This document shows, piece after piece, positions 1-8,428 of a stretch of 8,428 bases of DNA. The notes below the pieces were generated by a model. The model was not told the DNA's origin, did no database searches, and saw nothing but the letters and a program-made list of their open reading frames with translations. How positions within the stretch are numbered: position 1 is the first letter of the stretch; each line of letters begins with the position of its first letter. Both the position numbers and the translations under genes were made by a program. The stretch is from Bacteroidota bacterium (GTDB lineage: Bacteria > Bacteroidota > Ignavibacteria > Ignavibacteriales > Melioribacteraceae). The stretch is taken from the NCBI GenBank assembly GCA_023381535.1, contig JAMCSN010000206.1, positions 1 to 8,428 on the forward strand. Reading direction: 5' to 3'.

Positions 1-185
1 TTATGTTCTACTATTGCCGTACGTTGATTATTTCTCTGCGCTTCCTTTATTTTGTTCGTTATAATATTTAGTCACCTAATGTTCTTTTTAATATTACAAT
101 AGTCAGATTTTATTATGAGGCAATGGGACCCACGCTGCCGACTGAAAGGGATAGTTTCCAACCAATGCAGAAAGGAATGCTTTTC
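1..185. other. Intergenic region upstream of lon, no gene supported
   Basis: No coding region can be supported here. Two + strand frames stay open from the left edge for about 20 codons, with stops near 62 and 69. They could be the tail of an upstream gene, but nothing in them is recognisable. The stretch 41-110 is very AT-rich (16 G/C in 70 bases), while 121-180 is about half G/C (31 in 60). That gives a small compositional island just before the lon promoter. A 24-codon ATG frame (115-189) crosses the island without a ribosome binding site and is probably chance. Confidence 0.5.
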
Positions 186-214
186 TTGATACCCCCTCGA
201 ATAATTGGTATATT
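186..214 (+). promoter_or_regulatory. Probable sigma-70-type promoter for lon
   Basis: A -35 box TTGATA (186-191) and a -10 box TATATT (209-214) each match the housekeeping consensus at five of six bases and are separated by exactly 17 bases. Transcription would start near 221, giving a leader of about 36 bases before the lon ATG at 257. No CIRCE inverted repeat is visible. The C-rich run at 191-196 is only a faint echo of a heat-shock sigma-32 site, so heat control cannot be claimed. If the organism is a Bacteroidota with the divergent primary sigma factor, the real promoter boxes could differ. Confidence 0.6.
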
Positions 215-256
215 TTCAATGCATTTAATCACTTCTGGAGACCCTATTTAATAATT

Positions 257-2677
257 ATGAATGAAATAATTGTAAAACAAACCAGCGACTATTCATTAAT
301 CGAAAACATACCGCACGTTTTGCCGGTGCTTCCTCTGCGCGACAACGTGATATTCCCTTACATGATATTTCCCGTCTTGGTAGGAAGAGAACAGTCGATC
401 AAAGCGGCAAACTTTGCGCTCGACGGTTCCAAATATATTTTTCTTTCGGCACAGAAAAGATCGAGCGTTGAAGAACCGACGAAGGAAGATATTTATACCG
501 ATGGAACGATTGCTAAGATTATTCAAATACTCAAACTGCCAAACGGCTTGCTCAAAATTTTGGTGGATGGAATCATTCAGGGCAAAATTATTTCGTTTAC
601 GGATAGAACGGATTTCTTCGAAGCCGTAATTGAAATTGTTAATCCCCAGGACGCCGATCCGAAAGAGATGGACGCGTTGATGCGACAAATGTCGAATCTC
701 TTTAAAGAGTATGTAAAAATAAACAAGACCATTCCGCAGGAAGCAATCAACGCTTTCGATAATATTAACGAGATTGACCGGAAACTATTTTATGTAGCGG
801 CGAATATTAATCAGGCAATCGAGGTCAAACAGAAAATTCTGCAGCAAATTTCCATCAAGGAACAATTGTACGAGATTATTCGAATACTGAATTCTGAAAT
901 TGAAATCCTGAAGATTGAAAAAGAGATTGAAGGAAAGGTTCAGGAAAATATTGCCAAGACACAACGGAAATTTATAATTCAAGAGCAGATTAGAATTCTT
1001 CAGGACGAATTAGGAGACGAGGAGGAAGCTTCGCCGGAGTTTATCAAGCTGAAAGATAAAATTGAAAAAGCCAAGATGCCTAAACTTGTTCGCGAGAAAG
1101 CCATTGAAGAATTGAACAAGTTGAAAAAGACTCCGCCGAGTTCACCGGAATCAACTGTGATTAGAAATTATCTCGATTGGCTGATTGACGTTCCGTGGCA
1201 CAAAAGAACAAAAGATAATTTAGACGTGAAGAACGTCCGCAAAATTTTGGATGAAGATCATTACAGTTTGGATAAGCCCAAGGAAAGAATTGTCGAGCAT
1301 ATCGCGGTTCTCAATCTTGTAAAAAATATGCGCGGACAAATTTTATGTTTTGTGGGACCTCCAGGTGTAGGAAAAACATCGCTCGGCAAGTCTATTGCAC
1401 GCGCCCTCGGAAGAAATTTTGTGCGTATTTCTCTTGGCGGCGTTCGTGATGAAGCTGAAATCCGCGGTCATCGAAGAACTTACATCGGATCGATGCCGGG
1501 TAAAATCATTCAATCGATGAAACGTGCTAAGACGGTTAATCCCGTTATGCTTTTAGATGAGATCGACAAGATGAGTATGGATTTTCGCGGCGATCCGTCA
1601 TCCGCAATGTTGGAAGTTTTGGATCCGGAACAGAATCATACTTTCAATGATCACTATCTCGATATCGATTATGATTTATCACAGGTTATGTTCATCACGA
1701 CGGCGAATGTTAGGTATAACATTCCGCTGCCGCTCCAGGACAGAATGGAAATAATTGAACTGCCCGGATATCTCGAGCATGAAAAGTTACAAATTGCTAA
1801 GCGGCATATTATTCCTAGACAAATCACAGCCCATGGGCTTGAAAAGTACAGTGTAGATTTCAAAGATGAAGCAGTTTTAAAAATAATTATGGAATACACG
1901 CGTGAAGCCGGAGTGAGAAATTTGGAACGTGAGATAGCCTCTGTGCTAAGAAAAACCGCGCGGGAAATCATTCTCGCTCAATCTCAAAACGGAAAGAAGA
2001 AAAAAGCGAATAAGAAATTTGTTATCGATGAGAGTCTTATAGAAAAGTTTCTCGGTGTCCCCCATTTCAGAACTCAAAAAGCTGAAAAAGAATTGCGCGT
2101 GGGAAGTGTTACCGGTCTCGCATGGACAAGTGTCGGCGGCGACATTCTTCAGGTGGACGCAACCATTATGAATGGTTCGGAAAAACTTACGCTGACCGGT
2201 CAGATAGGAAATATCATGAAAGAATCCGCACAGGCTGCATTAAGTTATCTTCGTTCCAATGCAAAAGAGTTCAAGTTGGATCCAGAATTCGCAAAAGGAA
2301 AAGAGATTCATATTCATTTGCCGGAAGGCGCAATACCGAAAGATGGTCCCAGCGCCGGTATCACTCTTGCATTGGCAATGTTTTCGGCGCTAAGCGGCAA
2401 TCCGGCTCGCTCAGATGTTGCAATGACTGGCGAAATAACATTGCGTGGAAAAGTTTTGCCAATAGGCGGATTGAATGAAAAACTTTTGGCAGCTAGAAGA
2501 AGCGGAATCAAAACAGTTTTAATTCCAAAAGAAAATGAAAAAGATTTGACCGAGATTAAGGATGAAGTTAAAGAGGGATTGAAGATAATTCCGATTCAGA
2601 CAATCAAAGAAGCTTTGCCTTATGTCTTTGATGCCAAAATCGAATCAAAGAAAACGCGTAAAAAGAAATCCAAATAA
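257..2677 (+). CDS. lon: ATP-dependent Lon protease (endopeptidase La)
   Basis: Cytoplasmic AAA+ serine protease that unfolds and degrades damaged and short-lived regulatory proteins, working as a hexamer. At 806 residues it is slightly longer than E. coli Lon (784). The N-terminal substrate-recognition domain spans about 19-215 and contains the LPVLPLRDNVIFP signature. A helical/coiled-coil linker follows to about 300 and includes KTQRKF and EQIRILQDELG. The AAA+ module has Walker A GPPGVGKT (G367-T374) and Walker B MLLDEID (D434, E435). The C-terminal protease domain carries the catalytic dyad: Ser699 in PKDGPSAG and Lys742 in GGLNEKLLAA. The spacing of 43 residues equals S679-K722 in E. 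coli. The C-terminus is a lysine-rich tail (KKTRKKKSK). The ATG at 257 sits after the promoter, and the only GGAG (237-240) is 16 bases away, too far for a normal Shine-Dalgarno. It is intact and first in the lon-msrC-dnaX unit. Confidence 0.98.
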   Translation: MNEIIVKQTSDYSLIENIPHVLPVLPLRDNVIFPYMIFPVLVGREQSIKAANFALDGSKYIFLSAQKRSSVEEPTKEDIYTDGTIAKIIQILKLPNGLLKILVDGIIQGKIISFTDRTDFFEAVIEIVNPQDADPKEMDALMRQMSNLFKEYVKINKTIPQEAINAFDNINEIDRKLFYVAANINQAIEVKQKILQQISIKEQLYEIIRILNSEIEILKIEKEIEGKVQENIAKTQRKFIIQEQIRILQDELGDEEEASPEFIKLKDKIEKAKMPKLVREKAIEELNKLKKTPPSSPESTVIRNYLDWLIDVPWHKRTKDNLDVKNVRKILDEDHYSLDKPKERIVEHIAVLNLVKNMRGQILCFVGPPGVGKTSLGKSIARALGRNFVRISLGGVRDEAEIRGHRRTYIGSMPGKIIQSMKRAKTVNPVMLLDEIDKMSMDFRGDPSSAMLEVLDPEQNHTFNDHYLDIDYDLSQVMFITTANVRYNIPLPLQDRMEIIELPGYLEHEKLQIAKRHIIPRQITAHGLEKYSVDFKDEAVLKIIMEYTREAGVRNLEREIASVLRKTAREIILAQSQNGKKKKANKKFVIDESLIEKFLGVPHFRTQKAEKELRVGSVTGLAWTSVGGDILQVDATIMNGSEKLTLTGQIGNIMKESAQAALSYLRSNAKEFKLDPEFAKGKEIHIHLPEGAIPKDGPSAGITLALAMFSALSGNPARSDVAMTGEITLRGKVLPIGGLNEKLLAARRSGIKTVLIPKENEKDLTEIKDEVKEGLKIIPIQTIKEALPYVFDAKIESKKTRKKKSK

Positions 2678-3192
2678 TGGCTGAAACAATTTTTGTCGAT
2701 AAAAATCTTTCCGGTGAAAAGATTTATGAATCGATTCTTCCTCAGATCGATTCGTTGCTGAATGCTGACGAACCTTTGATTTCAAATCTTGCAAACGTAA
2801 CGGCGGCATTGAAAGAATCGTTCGAAAAAATTAGCTGGGTTGGTTTTTACTTCTACAACGACAACAAACTTTTTCTCGGACCGTTTCAAGGCAAGGTTGC
2901 TTGCACAGTTATTAACGTGGGTAACGGTGTTTGCGGAACGGCAACACTGACGAAGGAAACTATTATAGTTGAAGACGTTGAAAAATTTCCAGGACATATT
3001 GCGTGCGACTCCGGATCAAAATCCGAAATAGTTGTTCCATTAATAGTAAATGGAAAAGTTATTGGTGTTTTGGATCTTGACAGTTATCAGTACTCGGCAT
3101 TTAATGAAACAGATAAGCAATATTTAGAAGAACTTTGTAAATTGATTGTAACTAGATTGGTTTTTAATTACCAAGAACCAATAATCAAGTAA
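2677..3192 (+). CDS. msrC: Free methionine-(R)-sulfoxide reductase, GAF domain (fRMsr/YebR family)
   Basis: Predicted cytoplasmic enzyme that reduces the R form of free (not protein-bound) methionine sulfoxide, using thioredoxin-type electrons. The 171-residue protein is essentially one GAF domain. It has the family blocks WVGFYFY (54-60), LGPFQGKVAC (67-76), GVCGTA (85-90), FPGHIACD (104-111), SEIVVPL (116-122) and IGVLDLDS (129-136). Three cysteines, C76, C86 and C110, have the same 10- and 24-residue spacing as the catalytic/resolving C84, C94 and C118 of E. coli YebR (numbering from memory). That points to an active reductase rather than a signalling GAF protein. A fourth cysteine, C154, is not part of the motif. 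The ATG shares its A with the lon stop (TAATG), which suggests translational coupling; no clear ribosome binding site is present. dnaX follows 35 bases later. Pairing with lon suits a shared protein and oxidative-damage role, which is inference. Confidence 0.93.
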   Translation: MAETIFVDKNLSGEKIYESILPQIDSLLNADEPLISNLANVTAALKESFEKISWVGFYFYNDNKLFLGPFQGKVACTVINVGNGVCGTATLTKETIIVEDVEKFPGHIACDSGSKSEIVVPLIVNGKVIGVLDLDSYQYSAFNETDKQYLEELCKLIVTRLVFNYQEPIIK

Positions 3193-3227
3193 CAAACAAT
3201 ATCAAATAATAAAATCTTAGATAGAAT

Positions 3228-4883
3228 ATGAATTATATAGTTACTGCACGCAAATGGCGCCCGCAAACTTTTGAAGAGGTTGTTGGACAGGCACACATCA
3301 CAACAACATTGAAAAATGCAATTCTCAATAATCGAATTGCACACGCATATTTGTTTGCCGGTCCAAGAGGCGTTGGTAAAACAACAACAGCCAGAATTCT
3401 TGCAAAGGTTCTGAATTGTCTCAATCCAAAAAACGGTGAGCCGTGCAATGAATGCGAGATGTGTCAATCGTTTGCAAACTCACAAACGCTCGATATCATT
3501 GAAATCGATGGAGCTTCCAACAGAAGGATTGAAGAGATTAGAACTCTGCGCGAATCAGTAAAGTACGCACCAACAAAAGGCAATTACAAAGTTTATATTA
3601 TTGATGAAGTGCACATGCTGACTACGGAATCGTTCAACGCGCTTCTCAAAACATTAGAAGAACCGCCGGAACATACAGTTTTTATTTTTGCTACGACCGA
3701 CGTTCACAAGGTTCCGTTAACAATTGTCTCGCGCTGCCAGCGATTTGATTTTCGGCGAATTGAAATGGCTGCAATGAAAAAGCTTCTTAAAGAAATTGCC
3801 GATGCAGAAAAAATTTCGATCGATGACTTGGCTCTTACTATCATTGCTAAAAAAGCTGATGGAGCTTTGCGCGATGCTCAAAGTTTGTTCGACCAGGTGA
3901 TTTCGTTCAGCGGTGAGAACGTTGATTCCAATGATTTAGCAAAGATGTTAAATCTAATTGATGAAGAAATTTATTTCACAATTTCCGATTCCATACTTAG
4001 CAAAAACTTTTCTTCGGCATTTGAGGTAACTCAAAAAATATATGAGAACGGCTGGAACTTCATAGATTTTATGAACGGATTGATCGAACATTTCCGAAAT
4101 ATCATGACCGTAATTATAACTAAGAAAAGTGATCTGATTGAAGAAGCAGATTTCTACAAAAAGAAGTATTTGGAATACTTAAATAAATTCTCGGAAGGAG
4201 ATCTCCTCAGAATTTTGGCGTTTCTTAACAAAGTTCAGTATGAATTGAAGTCTTCGCCGAATCAGAAATTAAAAATTGAAATCTCTCTTTGCCATCTTAT
4301 TGGTTTGGAAAAATCTTCAACAATTTCCGAGCTGATAAGCAAAATCGGTAAGCAGGATAGCCCAAACAAAAGCCATGTGGTTTCGGATTTTAGCCAGAGC
4401 TACGGCGCATCATCCAAACAAGTAAACTCCAGTATTTCCAATGTTCGACCCGTAACGAAAGAAGAAATTATATTACCCGAAATAACTTCATTCGTTCCCC
4501 CATCTATAGGAAATGCTTCCGATCTCAATGAAATGATTGCAAAGTGGCGGTCTTTTGTTGAACAAGTACAAACCGACAAAATGTTTTTCGGTTCTATCTT
4601 GCTGAATGCTAATCTAGTTTCTTATTCCAAGAATATGGTACAACTAGAAGTGGAACATCCTGAAGACGAAGATATCATCACTGAGAACAAAACATATCTC
4701 GATAAGAAAACGAAAGAAATTTTTGGCGAAAAAATAGACGTGAAAGTTTCAAAAGAAAAAAAATCTGCAGTAACAAAGAAATCTACAATTACAAATCCTA
4801 ACAATAATTCCACACAAACTGATGAAGACCCAATAGCCAATGCAATAATAAACGAACTTGGCGGACGGGAAATAAAAAGATAA
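3228..4883 (+). CDS. dnaX: DNA polymerase III subunit gamma/tau (clamp loader ATPase)
   Basis: AAA+ motor subunit of the replicative clamp loader, which with delta and delta-prime opens the beta clamp and places it on primed DNA. It starts with the family N-terminus (ARKWRPQTFEEVVGQ), so the ATG at 3228 is secure. Walker A is GPRGVGKT (45-52). Four zinc-binding cysteines, C64, C73, C76 and C79, match the E. coli positions. Walker B IIDEVHM has D126/E127, the LLKTLEEPP block follows, and the SRC motif with the arginine finger is S168-R169-C170. Domain III extends to about 360. A low-complexity Ser/Asn/Lys linker leads to a small C-terminal domain (about 430-515, W440), and the protein ends in DPIANAIINELGGREI. 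At 551 residues it is near the B. subtilis length (563) and shorter than E. coli tau (643). No convincing slippery site lies near codon 430, where E. coli makes gamma. An A8 run (4756-4763) sits only near the C-terminus. The Shine-Dalgarno is weak. Confidence 0.98.
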   Translation: MNYIVTARKWRPQTFEEVVGQAHITTTLKNAILNNRIAHAYLFAGPRGVGKTTTARILAKVLNCLNPKNGEPCNECEMCQSFANSQTLDIIEIDGASNRRIEEIRTLRESVKYAPTKGNYKVYIIDEVHMLTTESFNALLKTLEEPPEHTVFIFATTDVHKVPLTIVSRCQRFDFRRIEMAAMKKLLKEIADAEKISIDDLALTIIAKKADGALRDAQSLFDQVISFSGENVDSNDLAKMLNLIDEEIYFTISDSILSKNFSSAFEVTQKIYENGWNFIDFMNGLIEHFRNIMTVIITKKSDLIEEADFYKKKYLEYLNKFSEGDLLRILAFLNKVQYELKSSPNQKLKIEISLCHLIGLEKSSTISELISKIGKQDSPNKSHVVSDFSQSYGASSKQVNSSISNVRPVTKEEIILPEITSFVPPSIGNASDLNEMIAKWRSFVEQVQTDKMFFGSILLNANLVSYSKNMVQLEVEHPEDEDIITENKTYLDKKTKEIFGEKIDVKVSKEKKSAVTKKSTITNPNNNSTQTDEDPIANAIINELGGREIKR

Positions 4884-4909
4884 GATGCTAATTCAAAGGT
4901 TTAAAAAAC

Positions 4910-4939
4910 AAAAAGCTCAATTGTAAAATTGAGCTTTTT
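4910..4939. terminator. Bidirectional intrinsic terminator between dnaX and the rRNA operon
   Basis: A perfect 13-bp inverted repeat, AAAAAGCTCAATT (4910-4922) and AATTGAGCTTTTT (4927-4939), surrounds the four-base loop GTAA. Read on the + strand the stem ends in a run of T, giving an intrinsic terminator 26 bases after the dnaX stop. Read on the - strand the A-rich left arm becomes the U-run, placing a terminator 10 bases after the 5S 3' end. Since dnaX and the rRNA operon converge here, one hairpin probably serves both. The stem has only four G-C pairs, so its strength is uncertain. Confidence 0.88.
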
Positions 4940-4949
4940 TAATTTTAAT

Positions 4950-5065
<116 letters not shown>

Positions 5066-5130
5066 AAACCTTTGTCACGGCGAAGTCGATTTTTGACGTA
5101 GCCGGACTAATAATCTGTCAAACATAAAAA

Positions 5131-5146
5131 TGAAAGATGAAAGAGC
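5131..5146 (-). other. Outer arm (3' side) of 23S precursor processing stem
   Basis: On the - strand the transcript here (GCUCUUUCAUCUUUCA) is complementary to the upstream spacer segment at 8263-8279. The two form 16 base pairs with a single bulged U on the 5' side. Such flanking complementarity is the standard bacterial arrangement that brings the 23S ends together for RNase III cleavage. Confidence 0.72.
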
Positions 5147-5155
5147 TAGAGTCCG

Positions 5156-5169
5156 TAACATCTATCTTG
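5156..5169 (-). other. Inner arm (3' side) of 23S precursor processing stem
   Basis: The - strand transcript CAAGAUAGAUGUUA is complementary to the segment at 8201-8214 (UAACGUCUAUCUUG) over 14 pairs, with one G-U pair and no mismatch. It lies 11 bases beyond the 23S 3' end and its partner lies 14 bases before the 5' end, the expected distance for an RNase III substrate. The single G-U pair looks like a compensated position. Confidence 0.8.
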
Positions 5170-5180
5170 AAATAAATAAA

Positions 5181-8186
<3,006 letters not shown>

Positions 8187-8200
8187 AAAAAATTTTATCA

Positions 8201-8214
8201 CAAGATAGACGTTA
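8201..8214 (-). other. Inner arm (5' side) of 23S precursor processing stem
   Basis: The transcript UAACGUCUAUCUUG pairs with 5156-5169 on the far side of 23S over 14 positions with one G-U pair. Being 14 bases upstream of the mature 5' end, it is the likely RNase III cleavage duplex. Confidence 0.8.
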
Positions 8215-8237
8215 TTTATTTTTATTATGGACTCAGC

Positions 8238-8261
8238 ATAAATTATCGTTAGATAATTTAT
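8238..8261 (-). other. Ten-base-pair hairpin in the 23S leader
   Basis: ATAAATTATC (8238-8247) and GATAATTTAT (8252-8261) are perfect inverted repeats around a four-base loop. The stem can be lengthened by two G-C pairs (8236-8237 with 8263-8264) across one bulged base, but those bases are also claimed by the outer processing stem. It lies between the inner and outer 5' arms, so in the folded precursor it would stick out as a side branch. Confidence 0.65.
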
Positions 8262-8262
8262 T

Positions 8263-8279
8263 GCTCTTTCAATCTTTCA
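8263..8279 (-). other. Outer arm (5' side) of 23S precursor processing stem
   Basis: The transcript UGAAAGAUUGAAAGAGC can pair with 5131-5146 over 16 positions, leaving one U unpaired. Its first five bases overlap the boxA-like element, so boxA recognition and stem formation could exclude each other or occur in sequence. Confidence 0.7.
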
Positions 8280-8286
8280 AAGAACA
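8275..8286 (-). promoter_or_regulatory. boxA-like rRNA antitermination element
   Basis: The transcript UGUUCUUUGAAA closely resembles the boxA of rRNA operons (E. coli UGCUCUUUAACA). In that system boxA is bound by NusB-NusE and lets RNA polymerase read through long untranslated RNA. It follows a small hairpin (8289-8304) by two bases, like the hairpin-boxA order in other leaders. Its position between tRNA and 23S is one of the known boxA positions. Activity is inferred from sequence only. Confidence 0.62.
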
Positions 8287-8288
8287 TC

Positions 8289-8304
8289 TCTCGAAAACTC
8301 GAGA
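8289..8304 (-). other. Small hairpin preceding boxA
   Basis: TCTCGA (8289-8294) and TCGAGA (8299-8304) form a perfect six-pair stem with a four-base loop (GUUU in the transcript). It sits between the tRNA-Ala 3' end and the boxA-like site. It may help tRNA 3' processing or act as a boxB-like partner of boxA. The latter is speculative, since boxB is not generally required in rRNA operons. Confidence 0.5.
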
Positions 8305-8308
8305 TTCG

Positions 8309-8381
8309 TGGAGCTAATCGGGATCGAACCGATAACCTCCGCCTTGCAAGGGCGGCGCTCTCCCAATTGAGCTATAGCCCC
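8309..8381 (-). tRNA. tRNA-Ala (anticodon UGC)
   Basis: A 73-base tRNA read on the - strand that folds into a full cloverleaf. The acceptor stem is GGGGCUA with UAGCUCC and includes the G3-U70 wobble pair, the hallmark identity element for alanyl-tRNA synthetase. The anticodon stem is CCGCC/GGCGG around the loop CUUGCAA, giving anticodon UGC. The T loop is GGUUCGAUCCC-like and the discriminator base is A. The 3' CCA is not encoded (ACGA follows), so it must be added after transcription. A place in the 16S-23S spacer is typical for this tRNA. tRNA-Ile, its usual partner, is not within the window. Confidence 0.97.
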
Positions 8382-8396
8382 AGAATTTCTTCTGGG
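8379..8396 (-). other. Leader hairpin overlapping the tRNA-Ala 5' end
   Basis: In the transcript CCCAGAA (8396-8390), a GAAA loop (8389-8386) and UUCUGGG (8385-8379) form a perfect seven-pair hairpin. Its 3' arm includes G1, G2 and G3 of mature tRNA-Ala (8381-8379), so this fold competes with the tRNA acceptor stem before RNase P cleavage. The remaining bases to the window edge (8397-8428) are spacer with no recognisable gene. Confidence 0.55.
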
Positions 8397-8428
8397 TGAT
8401 GGCTTTGCGCTTATCACACAACCCTTAG

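Larger units (their letters stand above)
5066..5180 (-). other. 23S-5S internal transcribed spacer
   Basis: This 115-base spacer lies between the 23S 3' end and the 5S 5' end. It contains the 3' arms of the two-part 23S processing stem (5131-5146 and 5156-5169). It also holds a local hairpin at 5078-5104: CGGC pairs with GCCG and GTC with GAC across a symmetric three-by-three internal loop (GAA against GTA), with a T-rich apical loop. No tRNA or open reading frame is present. Confidence 0.8.
8187..8308 (-). other. tRNA-Ala to 23S internal transcribed spacer
   Basis: A 122-base AT-rich spacer. In transcription order it holds a six-pair hairpin (8304-8289), a boxA-like element (8286-8275), the outer processing-stem arm (8279-8263), a ten-pair hairpin (8261-8238) and the inner processing-stem arm (8214-8201), followed by an A/U-rich lead into 23S. 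No second tRNA is present. Confidence 0.8.

Noticed and set aside
60..96. TATAAT at 60-65 as an additional promoter, and the loose TAATATT/AATATTA repeat as a terminator
   Set aside because: No -35 box lies at proper spacing for the first. The second is an AT-only pairing with a long loop, expected by chance in such AT-rich DNA.
3808..3816. AAAAAATTT in dnaX as a programmed -1 frameshift site
   Set aside because: It is in the ATPase domain II region at about codon 194, in the wrong phase for the usual X-XXY-YYZ pattern, and a shift there would destroy the protein.
296..4840. Short frames in other phases or on the - strand within lon, msrC and dnaX
   Set aside because: They are shadows of the three strongly supported genes and show no recognisable domains.
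8397..8428. Possible tRNA-Ile remnant, because the transcript contains UGAUAAGCG like a tRNA-Ile anticodon arm
   Set aside because: No T arm, acceptor stem or discriminator follows before tRNA-Ala, so it is a chance match in the spacer.

Overview
The window looks like ordinary chromosomal DNA from a moderately AT-rich bacterium. The best guess is the Bacteroidota/Chlorobiota/Ignavibacteriota side of the tree. The clues are the lack of strong Shine-Dalgarno sequences before all three genes, a short gram-positive-like dnaX, and a 23S segment reading AGCUCGUAUUCCUCGAAAU where Escherichia coli has AGCUGGUUCUCCCCGAAAG. This placement rests on remembered family features, not on a search.

Layout. 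Positions 1-256 are intergenic: AT-rich DNA, a locally GC-richer island at about 120-180, then a good housekeeping-type promoter at 186-214. Positions 257-4883 hold three genes on the + strand, probably one transcription unit: lon (ATP-dependent protease), msrC (a GAF-fold free methionine-(R)-sulfoxide reductase whose start overlaps the lon stop by one base) and dnaX (clamp-loader tau/gamma subunit, 35 bases further on). A symmetric hairpin at 4910-4939 ends the unit. From 4950 to the right edge lies the downstream part of an rRNA operon on the - strand, convergent with dnaX. In transcription order it is tRNA-Ala(UGC), a spacer with hairpins and a boxA-like site, 23S rRNA, a spacer, and 5S rRNA. 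The 16S gene, and any tRNA-Ile, would lie beyond 8428.

How the parts work together. Lon degrades damaged proteins and MsrC repairs oxidised free methionine, so both fit protein quality control and oxidative stress. DnaX belongs to replication and may simply be carried along. In the rRNA operon the sequences flanking 23S can pair over long range: a 14-bp inner stem and a 16-bp outer stem with one bulge. This is the expected RNase III-type precursor stem. The shared hairpin between dnaX and 5S has A/T tails suited to terminating transcription from both sides.

I found no phage, mobile element, CRISPR array, defence system or unknown protein family. The most interesting signals are RNA-level structures in the rRNA spacers and a tRNA-Ala leader that can pair with the tRNA's own 5' end. 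I see no convincing undescribed system.
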